Of a DNA stretch of 53,823 nt, positions 8,031 through 15,982 are shown in pieces (within the stretch, counting starts at the first letter, position 1; the number at the start of each line of letters is the position of its first letter). The DNA lies in assembly GCA_029248265.1 (NCBI GenBank), contig JAQWJQ010000298.1, forward strand, positions 1-53,823, written 5' to 3'. A program made the translations under genes and the position numbers. The notes under the pieces were generated by a model. The model was not told the origin of the DNA, made no database searches, and was given only the letters and a program-made list of their open reading frames with translations. Source of the stretch: Planctomycetota bacterium. Its GTDB lineage: Bacteria > Planctomycetota > UBA1135 > GCA-002686595.

Positions 8031-9323
8031 TCAGCTGCGGCCGCGCGCCAGAGTCGTCGAGCTCGACATCGCCCGGATCTCGTCCACCTCCAATCGGAAG
8101 GGACCCGCCTTCTTGTCGTAGACGTAGAACTCGAGCCCGCGGATCCGCTCCGGGGTGATCGTGCCGCTCATCTTGCGGCCGAAGAAGTGCCGCTCCATAT
8201 CCTTGATCCGGACGTCCACGGTCTGCCACTCGCCGTCCACCGTGGCGAAGCGGGTCCAGAAGGAGTCGCCGCCCATCCCGCTGGAGGTCCGCGCGCCGAA
8301 GATGTACGTCCGGCCGTCCCCCTTGACGCGCAGCTGGATCGTGTCTGCGCCGGCGAACGCGCCGTCCGCGACGCCGCAGCGAATCGAGGAGAAGCCCCCG
8401 TTGTTCTCGAGCGAGGTGACCCCCTCGAAGATCATCGCGCCCTCGGCCTGACCGATCCGGCCCGTGGACCGGCCGCCCATGACGCCGTCGAGGACGGTGT
8501 CCCATCGGCGAGTCTCGGCCACGCCACCGAAGCTGAAGACCACGCGGCCTGCTTCGTCGACCTCAGGCGCGGGGCGCGGCAGCTCCCCGGCGAGCACCGC
8601 GTCGATGATGCCCCGGTAGGCCCAGGCCAACTCCCGTGCCCCGGCCGACCGGTTGGCCTCGCTCACCATTCCCAGGAGGACCTCACGCTCCCAGTCCAAC
8701 AGGCCGAAGCCGCCCCCAAGCCGAAGGGCGTCGAGGGCCGTGGCGTAGACGGCGCAGCAGCCCGCCTCGTCGCCGTTGTTGAACAGCGCCACGCCACGCT
8801 CCACCGCGCCTACGAGCAGCGCCTCGAGCGCCGCCGAACGCGCCGGCGGGAGCAGGACCCGGTCGATCACGTGGATCACTCCGTTGCTGGCTCGCAGGTC
8901 CGCGGCCTCCACCGCTGCCCCATCGACGATCACCCGCCCGAGCGCCGCCTGCGCGGCGAGGCGAGTCCCGGCGAGAGTCTCCAGCCCACCTGCCTGGACC
9001 ACGTCCTCCGCCAGCACCTCTCCAGCCACCACGTGGTGCAGGAGGATGCGCGTCAGCTGCGGCCGGCCGCGCTCCGTGAGGAGCTCCTTCAGGGTGTCCT
9101 CGCCCAGGGCCGAGAAGGCCGCATCCGTGGGCGCGAACACCGTCAGCGGGCCGTCGCCCGAGAGCGCGTCCGCGAGCCCCGCGGCCTCGACCGCGGCCAC
9201 GAGCGTGGTGAAGTTCCCGGCGCCCACCGCCAGGTCCACCAGAGTCCCGCCGTCCTGCGGGCGGGCCTGAGTCGTGAGCATGAGGAGGCCTGAGAGGCCG
9301 AGGGTGGCGAGGGTCTGATGCAT
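8031..9323 (-). CDS. Exported fasciclin domain-CIA30 domain fusion protein
   Basis: 430 residues from the ATG at 9323, which begins a signal peptide (MHQTLATLGLSGLLML); upstream in-frame codons lack one. Residues about 28-165 form a fasciclin (FAS1) domain, with the diagnostic LTVFAPTDAAFSAL, LLHHVVAGE and SNGVIHVIDRVLLP segments, usually an adhesion module. A helical linker (about 170-255) follows. Residues about 262-420 form a CIA30/galactose-binding-like beta domain: DTVLDGVMGGRSTG, FEGVTSLENNGGFSSIR, IQLRVKGDGRTY and the closing LEVDEI are its hallmarks. In eukaryotes CIA30 assists complex I assembly; bacterial versions are poorly known and probably bind ligands. It stands alone, 204 bases from the preceding minus-strand gene. 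Adhesion or carbohydrate binding at the cell surface is inference. Confidence 0.85.
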   Translation of the reverse strand: MHQTLATLGLSGLLMLTTQARPQDGGTLVDLAVGAGNFTTLVAAVEAAGLADALSGDGPLTVFAPTDAAFSALGEDTLKELLTERGRPQLTRILLHHVVAGEVLAEDVVQAGGLETLAGTRLAAQAALGRVIVDGAAVEAADLRASNGVIHVIDRVLLPPARSAALEALLVGAVERGVALFNNGDEAGCCAVYATALDALRLGGGFGLLDWEREVLLGMVSEANRSAGARELAWAYRGIIDAVLAGELPRPAPEVDEAGRVVFSFGGVAETRRWDTVLDGVMGGRSTGRIGQAEGAMIFEGVTSLENNGGFSSIRCGVADGAFAGADTIQLRVKGDGRTYIFGARTSSGMGGDSFWTRFATVDGEWQTVDVRIKDMERHFFGRKMSGTITPERIRGLEFYVYDKKAGPFRLEVDEIRAMSSSTTLARGRS

Positions 9324-9504
9324 AGCGGCCGTCCAGAGGTGGGGATGCGAGGTGAAACCAGCGGCCGAGGTCAGTCCGCGCGCCATCGGCTCCACGCCCA
9401 CGACTTCGGCCCCCCCGAGGGACTGGATTCACCGTGAACAGTGATCGAACGGCACACCGCTCGGGGAGTCGCTGAAGCGGGACAGGCGCGGGCGCCCTGC
9501 GACC

Positions 9505-9525
9505 CGGCGCCACGGCGCGGCGCCG
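9505..9525 (-). terminator. Hairpin at the end of the three-gene redox operon
   Basis: CGGCGCC (9505-9511) pairs with GGCGCCG (9519-9525) around a 7-base loop, starting two bases beyond the stop of the large LamG/CxxCH gene. No T-run follows, as with other candidate terminators in this GC-rich window. Confidence 0.4.
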
Positions 9526-9527
9526 CC

Positions 9528-12500
9528 TCAGTCGAAGGACTGCGACCAGGTCGCGTCCCCGCAGCGAATGCGGAAGTCCCAGCTGAACAGATCCGCCGCG
9601 CTCGTCTGCCCCGGGGCCATGACCACCCAGATCACGTCCCCCGGCTCCATCCATGTGGGATCTGAGGTGAGCGCAGGCGGCCCCGAAGCCGGGAGCGACT
9701 GCTCGAAGAGGGTCGTCGGGGCACTGCCTGACTGATGGGCATGGAGCACCCGGGCGATCAGCTCCGAGCTCCCCACCTGGGTGGAGGCGAGCCCCTCCAC
9801 CAGATAGAAGCCCGCGAGCTTCACGGAGTACCCGGCGGCCACGACCCCCTGCGGCACACCCGGCGGCAGCTCGAGCACGCCCTGACCGGGTCGCCCGTAG
9901 CCTTGACCAAGCCAGCCGCTCGCGGGGGTGGGGCCGGCGTAGCGGCGGTTCAGGGCATCCCAGGTGAGCGCCACGTACTCATCAGGATCGAGGGCGGCAG
10001 CGACGTCGTTGCGCCGGAGGAACCAACCGTCGGGGGGGGACCCCTGGCGGAACAGGTCTGTGGACGCAGCGACGGTCCGCGGCGAGCCGTCCACGACGGT
10101 GAACGGAACGGAGAAGGTCGCGCCCCCCGCCGGGGTGGCGTCCAGCCGGTAGGCGCCTGGCTGGAGGTCGAAGCCCGGGACCCCCGAGCCAAAGGCACGG
10201 AAGGGACCGTGGGGGACCGTCGAACGGCGCAGCTCCACCGGAGCCCCCGAACCGACGTCGAGCAGGACGAGCTCGACCTCTCCCTGGGCCACATCGAGGT
10301 TCACCCGAAGGTCGACCGTCGCCGCCCCGAGCCGGGCTGGATCGAGCTGCTGACCGGACTCCAGCGCGCCGATGACCCGGTCCCTGGACATCAGTGAGAC
10401 CCCGCGAACCGCGGCGACGCGCGCCCCCCAACGATCGAGGAGCCAGCGGTCCACGAGCACCGGCGAGCCATCCACAGGGCGCTGCTCGTCGGGGCGCGGC
10501 CGCGGCGAGCCCCCGGCGTCGACGATCCCGTTGGGGATCGCTCCACCCATCCTCGCGGGGGGCTGCGACGGCTGGCGCCGAGGGTCGCGGAGGGCCGCGA
10601 GCCCCGGACGATAGGCGAGCGCATCGAGCCCGAGCCCGCCGGGCGCTCCCGCGGTGTGGCAACTGAGGCAGAAGCGATTCGTCCTGGAGTCCGGCCGCGG
10701 CCGGTCCTGAAAGATCGGACCCTCAGGGAAGTGCATGGCCGCCCTTTGGTGGTGCGCGCCCGCGGGGATCGAGCCCCGGTGCACGCCCAGGTCCCTTGAA
10801 GCGTCCACGAAGGACGCATAGCGCTCCTCCGTCGGTTCCCCGCGACGCCGCAGGGCCTCACTCACCTCCTCGTGGGCCCAGGCCGGGAAGCGGGCCGCGA
10901 GCCGGTCCATCCAGCGCGAGGACTGGGCGTCCTCAGGGAAGCCGATCAGCGTTCCCCGGGCGTGGTTGGCCGCGGACTCTGGATCCACGTCGTGGGCCAG
11001 GACCTTGAACTCATCGATCCAGCCCCGCAGGGAGGACGCGCCACCGGCCACCGCTCCACCCACGGTGACGGCGCCGGCCGGCGCGAGCGGCTGGAAGATG
11101 GAGCGAGCGGGGTCTTGCCAGCGATCCAGCGGGAAGCCGTCGAGGAGCAAGGTGACCCGCTGGCCCGCGCGCTCGATCCGCAGGCCCACGTGGGTCCAGG
11201 CCCCCGCGCGGAAGAAGCCGTGCACCGCGGGTGCCTGGCCGCCGTCCGGGTCGTAGCTGAAGTCTCCGGGCAGGAGGACTCGGTGGATCACGCGATCGCC
11301 GTCGACGTAGCGGACGGATGACCTCCCGAGCAGCTCGACCGACGTGCCGTCGGGGAAGGTGACCAGGGGGCGGCGCTCACCGTCGTCATCGAAGCGGCAG
11401 TCCACGAACAGCCCCACGTAGAAGGCCTCGGGCTGGGGAACCCCGGGCACAGCCCGGTCCGGAGCGTCAAAGCGCAGGCTCAGCCCCCCATCAAGCCAGA
11501 GACCCCGACCGTACACGCCGCCCAGGGCCGCGGGCTCGAGGCGGCCAACGGTGCCGCTGGTCGGGATCAGTTCGCCGAAGGCCGGCACGCGCCAGGTGTC
11601 CGCGTCGGTCGCCGAGTTCTGCAGCTGCACCGGGAGGTCAAATGCACGGGTGACGGGGTTCCACCCGGAGCGGTGCTCCAGGTCGTTGAACCCTGACCCG
11701 GCGAGGTCCGGGAGGGTGAGCCGCCCGTTCATCTCCGCCACGATGAGCGCGTCGGGGTCGAGGAGGTCGTCGAAGGCCACCTCGTCGGTGTGCTTGCCGT
11801 TCTGGACGTGCCACACGACGTCCCGGAGGAGCAGCGGCCGCAGGCGCTCCGAGGCGTGCAACTTGCTCTCCGTGGACTCGATCACCGAGCTGTTCCCGTT
11901 GACGCCCGAGGGCAGGCCCGGGGTCTCTGACGCCCTGCCGTAGCCGAGCCGAACCCAGCCGCTGGTCGGGTCCAGGGAGGGCACCCCTGACCCCTCGAAC
12001 AGGCGCACCAGTCGCTGTTGCGGCCCGACGTTGTAGGGCGCTCCGCCGTACGAGCTCGCCTCGGAGTGGCCGATGGCGAAGTCCATGTCGTTCAGGAGCC
12101 CATCCAGCAGCACGGTCTTACCCCGGGTCCAGAGGCCCGCCACCGCCACCCCCTGGAACGTCCGGCTCGACTCCGCCCCCCAACGCTCCCTCGGGTCGCC
12201 GGGGACGCCCACGGCCTCGTAGCGAGTCTGGGTCCACTCCGCGGCGCTCTGCGGGTCGCGGTTGGGGAACTGTGGGTTGAGGTCCTGCAGGTGCAGGGTG
12301 TCGCCAATCGTGGTGTAGAAGAGGTTGCGCGCACCGCGGTCGATCCAGGGGTAGGCACCACCGAGGTCCTCCCAGTCCGGCACGACCTCCCCATCCGGCG
12401 CGCGGAAGGGGAACTGCGCGAAGCCGAAGCCCCCCAGCTCCATGGGTCCGTTCAGCCGCGGGTCATGGGGCGCGTGACTGATCGGGTACACCGCGGTCCA

Positions 12501-13313
12501 GTGGGCCGGGTTGGCGCTCCCCCGGGTCCCCGCGGGGTCCTCATAGTAGGAGTAGACGATGTCCGCCGCCCCCGGCCCCGACGGGGTCGGGAGGTCACCG
12601 GAACGAATCCGCATGACGAGCAGGCGGCCGTCCCCGGCGATCATGGGCTCGAAACCGCCGCCCGAGTGGAAGGCGCCCGTGGCGAGCTCGGAGAAGTTCG
12701 GCCCCGCGATCGTGGGTCCCTCCACCTCGATGCTCGCGATGTGCGCCCGCGCCGTCTTGGGCGCGGCGACCTCGATGGCGAGCGGCGTCATGAACAGCTG
12801 CAGGCTGCCGCCAGGTCCCCGCGTGGTCACCACGGCCTTGACCTGGTAGCGATCCCGCCCGGCAGGCGTGCGGGTAGGGAGCTCGTCGTCCCAGAAGCAG
12901 CTCTGAATGATCTCACGCCCCGTGCCAGCGGCGAGAATCTGCGCCTGCGTGACCGGGTCACCGCCCACGTAGGCCCAGCCGGTCCAGCGCAGGTTCGCCT
13001 CACCGGCGGGCTGCAGCATGAGGGGCGCGCCCCCGCCCCGGCGACGGAGCTTCTCCGGAGTGAAGAGCGTGAAGCGCGGCGCCCGCGCCACCGTCATGGC
13101 CAGGCGGCCATCCTGCGAGGTCCGGAAGGCCGGCAGGTGAGGTCCCTGGAAGCGGGGGTCGTGGTCCTGCTCCAGCGGGCCCCCCTCGTCGAGGACCCCC
13201 GTCACCTCCCGCCAGATCGAGGGCCGCTCCGGCAACGCCTGCCCGGGCGACAGGGAGACCAGCTGGCATGAGAGCAGCGCGAGCGCCCCGAGACTCCTCC
13301 TGCTCACCATCAT
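9528..13313 (-). CDS. Giant exported protein with LamG-like domain and one CxxCH site
   Basis: 1261 residues, third gene of the redox operon, starting 5 bases after the peroxidase stop. The N-terminus (MMVSRRSLGALALLSCQLVSL) is a signal peptide. Residues about 50-560 are beta-rich and resemble the propeller-like middle region of large planctomycete cytochromes. Residues about 600-800 look like a LamG/concanavalin-type jelly roll (HVGLRIERAGQRVTLLLDG, GWIDEFKVLAHDV). A single class I c-type haem motif CLSCH is at 882-886, in a segment similar to PSCyt1 cytochromes. The C-terminal 250 residues are beta-rich and unassigned. With only one haem site it is probably an electron donor, acceptor or substrate for its neighbour rather than a multihaem wire. 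Function unknown; partnership is inferred from the operon. Confidence 0.8.
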   Translation of the reverse strand: MMVSRRSLGALALLSCQLVSLSPGQALPERPSIWREVTGVLDEGGPLEQDHDPRFQGPHLPAFRTSQDGRLAMTVARAPRFTLFTPEKLRRRGGGAPLMLQPAGEANLRWTGWAYVGGDPVTQAQILAAGTGREIIQSCFWDDELPTRTPAGRDRYQVKAVVTTRGPGGSLQLFMTPLAIEVAAPKTARAHIASIEVEGPTIAGPNFSELATGAFHSGGGFEPMIAGDGRLLVMRIRSGDLPTPSGPGAADIVYSYYEDPAGTRGSANPAHWTAVYPISHAPHDPRLNGPMELGGFGFAQFPFRAPDGEVVPDWEDLGGAYPWIDRGARNLFYTTIGDTLHLQDLNPQFPNRDPQSAAEWTQTRYEAVGVPGDPRERWGAESSRTFQGVAVAGLWTRGKTVLLDGLLNDMDFAIGHSEASSYGGAPYNVGPQQRLVRLFEGSGVPSLDPTSGWVRLGYGRASETPGLPSGVNGNSSVIESTESKLHASERLRPLLLRDVVWHVQNGKHTDEVAFDDLLDPDALIVAEMNGRLTLPDLAGSGFNDLEHRSGWNPVTRAFDLPVQLQNSATDADTWRVPAFGELIPTSGTVGRLEPAALGGVYGRGLWLDGGLSLRFDAPDRAVPGVPQPEAFYVGLFVDCRFDDDGERRPLVTFPDGTSVELLGRSSVRYVDGDRVIHRVLLPGDFSYDPDGGQAPAVHGFFRAGAWTHVGLRIERAGQRVTLLLDGFPLDRWQDPARSIFQPLAPAGAVTVGGAVAGGASSLRGWIDEFKVLAHDVDPESAANHARGTLIGFPEDAQSSRWMDRLAARFPAWAHEEVSEALRRRGEPTEERYASFVDASRDLGVHRGSIPAGAHHQRAAMHFPEGPIFQDRPRPDSRTNRFCLSCHTAGAPGGLGLDALAYRPGLAALRDPRRQPSQPPARMGGAIPNGIVDAGGSPRPRPDEQRPVDGSPVLVDRWLLDRWGARVAAVRGVSLMSRDRVIGALESGQQLDPARLGAATVDLRVNLDVAQGEVELVLLDVGSGAPVELRRSTVPHGPFRAFGSGVPGFDLQPGAYRLDATPAGGATFSVPFTVVDGSPRTVAASTDLFRQGSPPDGWFLRRNDVAAALDPDEYVALTWDALNRRYAGPTPASGWLGQGYGRPGQGVLELPPGVPQGVVAAGYSVKLAGFYLVEGLASTQVGSSELIARVLHAHQSGSAPTTLFEQSLPASGPPALTSDPTWMEPGDVIWVVMAPGQTSAADLFSWDFRIRCGDATWSQSFD

Positions 13314-13318
13314 CTATC

Positions 13319-14338
13319 TCAGCGTGACATCGCCTTGAGGAAGGCCACGAGCTGCGCGGCCTCCTCGTCGGTCAGCTCGATGGAGCCCATGCGTTCGGAG
13401 AGGTGCGGGTTGGCGTTGCCGCCCTCGCGGTAGAAGTCGACGACCTCGGCGAGGGTCGCCAGGCTCCCGTCGTGCATGTACGGCGCCGTCTTGGTCAACA
13501 TGCGGAGCCCGGGGGTTCGGAAGCGCCCCTGGTCCCCATCCACTCCGGTGATCGCGAAACGGCCCGGCTCCGGCGCACCGTCGGCGACGCCGACGCCAGT
13601 GTTGTGGAACGACTCGTCGCTGAAGTTCGGGCCGTTGTGACACCGCCAGCAGCGGCCGCGGCCCTCGTAGATCCAGAGCCCCGCCTCCTCATCGGCCGAG
13701 AGGGCCTCGACGTCACCGTCGCGGAAGCGATCCACGGGGGAGTCGCCCACGGTCAGGCCACGGACGAAGCCAGCCAGCGCGGCGGCGAGCGCCGCGTCGT
13801 CCACCTCTCTCCCGAAGGCCTTCTGGAACTCGGCCGCGTAGGACGGGTCGCTGGAGAGGCGGTTCACCGCCGCGGCCTTACCGAGCCCCATCTCCTCGGG
13901 GTTCTCGATGGGCATCAGGACCTGATCCTCGAGGGTCGCCGCACGGCCGTCCCAGAGGACCTTCTCGCTGAGGCCCTTGTTGAGCAGCGAGGGCGCGTTG
14001 CGGAGGGTCAGGTAGCCCTCGATCCCGCGCGAGAGCTTGCGGTTGTCCGCAAAGCCGAGCTCGGGCTGGTGGCACGAGGCACAGGAGACGGACCGTCGCG
14101 GGGACAGCACCGGGTCGAAGAAGAGCCGCCGGCCGAGGTCAAAGACCTCCTGGGTCGCTCCAAAGCCCTCCGCGAGCTCCTCCACGCCGAGGGGCGCGGT
14201 GCGCACGAAGGGTGTGGGGAGGGAATCCCGTGGAATCAGAGGGGGGCCCTCGTCGTCCTGCGCGAGCTGCGCGGCGGCGAGGAGCGGCAGAAGGGCCAGC
14301 CACCCGAGGCGCCCCACTCCGATTCCACGGTCTCCCAT
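13319..14338 (-). CDS. Di-haem cytochrome c peroxidase / MauG family protein
   Basis: Periplasmic enzyme of 339 residues, the usual length. An N-terminal hydrophobic segment (about 8-24) should direct export. Two haem sites are visible: CASCH at 86-90 and CWRCH at 230-234. The family hallmarks follow: [13 protein letters not shown] before haem 1, LRNAPSLLN and [12 protein letters not shown] after it, and [21 protein letters not shown] near the C-terminus, where the methionine is a usual haem ligand. Relatives either reduce hydrogen peroxide (CcpA) or oxidise protein side chains at long range (MauG); sequence alone does not decide. It starts 6 bases after the selenoprotein-like gene and ends 5 bases before the giant CxxCH gene, so the three are almost certainly cotranscribed. 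This context makes a modifying role on the giant protein worth considering. Confidence 0.92.
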   Translation of the reverse strand: MGDRGIGVGRLGWLALLPLLAAAQLAQDDEGPPLIPRDSLPTPFVRTAPLGVEELAEGFGATQEVFDLGRRLFFDPVLSPRRSVSCASCHQPELGFADNRKLSRGIEGYLTLRNAPSLLNKGLSEKVLWDGRAATLEDQVLMPIENPEEMGLGKAAAVNRLSSDPSYAAEFQKAFGREVDDAALAAALAGFVRGLTVGDSPVDRFRDGDVEALSADEEAGLWIYEGRGRCWRCHNGPNFSDESFHNTGVGVADGAPEPGRFAITGVDGDQGRFRTPGLRMLTKTAPYMHDGSLATLAEVVDFYREGGNANPHLSERMGSIELTDEEAAQLVAFLKAMSR

Positions 14339-14344
14339 GTCGGT

Positions 14345-15424
14345 CTACTTGCCCTTGGCCTTGGCCAGGAGTTCCTCGACGACCGCGTCGATCGCCGTCC
14401 CGTCGTGGCCGCGATAGGCGATGGTGCCGTCCGTGTCGAGCACGAGGTAGGTGGGGTAGCCCCGGACCTTGTAGAGGTCCGAGATCGGCGTCATGGCCAT
14501 GCCCTGATAGGCGCTCAGCCAGGTCAGGCCGAACTCCTTGACGCCGTCGTGGTACGCGTCGGGCTCGTCGCCAGTGTTGATTCCGATGAGGGCGAAGGGG
14601 TCGTTTTCGTGACGCTCAACGAGCGTCTTAAGGTGCGGCATGCCGCGCCTGCAGGGGGGTCACCAGAACCCGTAGAAGTCGAGGGCCACGACCTTGCCGC
14701 GGTAGTCCTCGATGGAAAACTGAAAGCCGTCGATCGTCTCGCCGACGAACGTGGGGGCGACCTTGCCGACCTCGGAGTCCTCAGCCGTCGCCCTGGAGGC
14801 GCGGGCCGCGGTGCCGTACACGGTGTTCGAGTACTTCTCGCCGATCTCGGCCATCAGCTTCTCGGAACGAGCAGCGTCGCTGTCCGCGAGCATCATTGCG
14901 GTGAAGAACAGGGAGGCCGCCTTGGCGTTGTCCGACTTGGCGGTCTGGGCCGCCTTCTCGAGCATGGCCACGGCCTCGTCGACGCCGACGTACTTCTTGT
15001 TGGCCGCGAGGCTCTTGACCGCGCTCGTGAACCACTCGGCGTCCGCGTGGTTGTCGATGATCGACTTGAACAGCGGCGTGAGCACCGCCCCGCGGTCCTT
15101 GGAGCGGACGTCGCGGTTCTCCTTGATGTGCTCCACGAGCCACAGCGTCGCGCGGCCCTCACCCGCAGCAGACATCGCCTCGAACTTAGGCCAGTAGCGC
15201 TTGATGGGAGAGTTCCCACGGAGCGCCCGGCGCTGCGCCTTATCGGCGCCCTTGAGCTCCTTGGTGTGCACGACGAGCGCAGCTTCGAACTCCTCGTCGA
15301 GGGCGGCAAAGTCGTCGACCGGCGCGGCCACCGCGAGCGCGGTGGGCACCGTCTCGACGACGGGGTTGGCCGCATAGGCGGCCACGGGAATCAATGCGAC
15401 TCCCAGGATGAACTTGAATCTCAT
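14345..15424 (-). CDS. Exported thioredoxin/TlpA-like protein with in-frame TGA at the active site (probable selenoprotein)
   Basis: Read through one TGA (14660-14662), this is a 359-residue protein. The ATG at 15424 starts a signal peptide ([18 protein letters not shown]); a TTG 14 codons upstream is less likely. Residues about 25-205 are helical. Residues about 210-359 are a TlpA-like thioredoxin fold: [25 protein letters not shown], then TGA-Pro-Pro-Cys, RRGMPHL, and the cis-Pro loop [11 protein letters not shown]. The TGA is codon 255 and replaces the first cysteine of the expected WCxxC; C258 remains. Both halves are in one frame, the downstream half keeps every expected motif, and the next gene starts 6 bases after its stop. 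Selenocysteine in a U-x-x-C redox motif is a known selenoprotein arrangement. Alternatives are a sequencing error or nonsense mutation of TGC or TGT. Other genes here use TGA as a stop, so genome-wide recoding is unlikely. Confidence 0.75.
14611..14650 (-). promoter_or_regulatory. Candidate bacterial SECIS hairpins just after the in-frame TGA
   Basis: Two hairpins lie within the coding sequence after the TGA. The first (14631-14650) pairs AGG-C-GCGG with CCGC-A-CCT, seven pairs with one C-A mismatch and a CATG loop that begins 18 bases after the TGA, the same distance as the loop in the E. coli fdhF SECIS. The second (14611-14627) is a perfect 7-bp stem, GACGCTC with GAGCGTC, around a GTT loop starting 40 bases after the TGA. 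Known SECIS loops carry G or GU and lie roughly 16-37 bases from the UGA. The first fits by distance, the second by loop. Neither is proven. Confidence 0.45.
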
Positions 15425-15471
15425 GGGTACTTGTCTCGGATGAAAGGGTGGTCCGAGCGTACCCAAAAAAA
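15425..15471 (-). promoter_or_regulatory. Leader hairpin abutting the selenoprotein start codon
   Basis: On the minus strand seven T residues (15465-15471) are followed by GGGTAC (15459-15464), CTCGGA (15452-15457), an 11-base loop, TCCGAG (15435-15440), a 4-base bulge and GTACCC (15425-15430). The last base touches the ATG. Twelve pairs in two helices would hide the ribosome-binding region, and no strong Shine-Dalgarno is visible, so translational control is plausible. Function is inferred. Confidence 0.5.
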
Positions 15472-15531
15472 CTGACTTCGTCGGCGCGGAGCCCCGATGT
15501 CGAGCGAGCAGAGTAGAGGTTATGTAGCCAA

Positions 15532-15554
15532 CAGAGCGCCTCAGAGGCGCTCTG
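15532..15554 (-). terminator. 10-bp hairpin spanning the YqeY stop codon
   Basis: CAGAGCGCCT (15532-15541) and AGGCGCTCTG (15545-15554) form a perfect 10-bp stem with a 3-base loop. The TGA stop (15541-15543) of the YqeY-domain gene lies at the tip, so its last codons encode one arm. It probably ends the gyrA transcript; there is no T-run immediately after. Confidence 0.6.
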
Positions 15555-15981
15555 CCGCGAGGCGGTTCACGAGCTTGCCATCGATCACATCCCGGTGGCT
15601 CGCCATGACCGCCTTCATCACCTTGCCGATGTCACACTTCTCAGTGGCGCCGGTCTCGGCGATCGCTTGCTCCACCACGACGGCGGTGGCCGCCTCGTCG
15701 AGCATCGTGGGCAAGTAGCCCTCCAGGAGGGCGATCTCCGCCTCCTCCTTCTCAGCGAGATCGAGACGGCTGGCCGCACGGTACTGCTCTGCGCTGTCCT
15801 TGCGCGACTTCACGCCGCGCCGGACCACCGCCATGACGCCTGCCTCGTCGAGGTCTGAGCCTCGCTCGATGCGCTCGTTCTTCATGGCGGCGATGAGCAT
15901 CCGAAGGGTGTCGCGGCGCAGGGTCTCACCGGCCTTCATGGCCGCCTTCAGGTCATCGTTGATGGTCTGCTCGAGGGACAT
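15541..15981 (-). CDS. yqeY: GatB/YqeY-domain protein
   Basis: 146-residue cytoplasmic protein of the GatB/YqeY family, whose helical C-terminal domain resembles the tRNA-binding tail of the GatB subunit of the amidotransferase. Hallmarks are the N-terminal SLEQTINDDLKAAMKAGE, RRDTLRMLIAAMKNERIERG, and the C-terminal GKVMKAVMASHRDVIDGK with the final LVNRLAAERL. The length is standard (about 148). The ATG at 15981 is preferred: it follows the gyrA stop by a single base (TGA-T-ATG), and the frame further upstream only shadows gyrA. Translational coupling to gyrA is likely. Its exact role in bacteria lacking GatCAB partnership is uncertain; it may affect tRNA-dependent amidation. The stop lies in a terminator-like hairpin. 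Confidence 0.9.
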   Translation of the reverse strand: MSLEQTINDDLKAAMKAGETLRRDTLRMLIAAMKNERIERGSDLDEAGVMAVVRRGVKSRKDSAEQYRAASRLDLAEKEEAEIALLEGYLPTMLDEAATAVVVEQAIAETGATEKCDIGKVMKAVMASHRDVIDGKLVNRLAAERL

Positions 15982-15982
15982 A

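Noticed and set aside
14345-14641. A separate 98-residue gene starting [14 protein letters not shown]
   Set aside because: It lacks the first strands and active-site region of a Trx fold. It is in frame with the upstream gene across the TGA, and its start Met belongs to the conserved RRGMPHL segment, so it is the second half of one protein.
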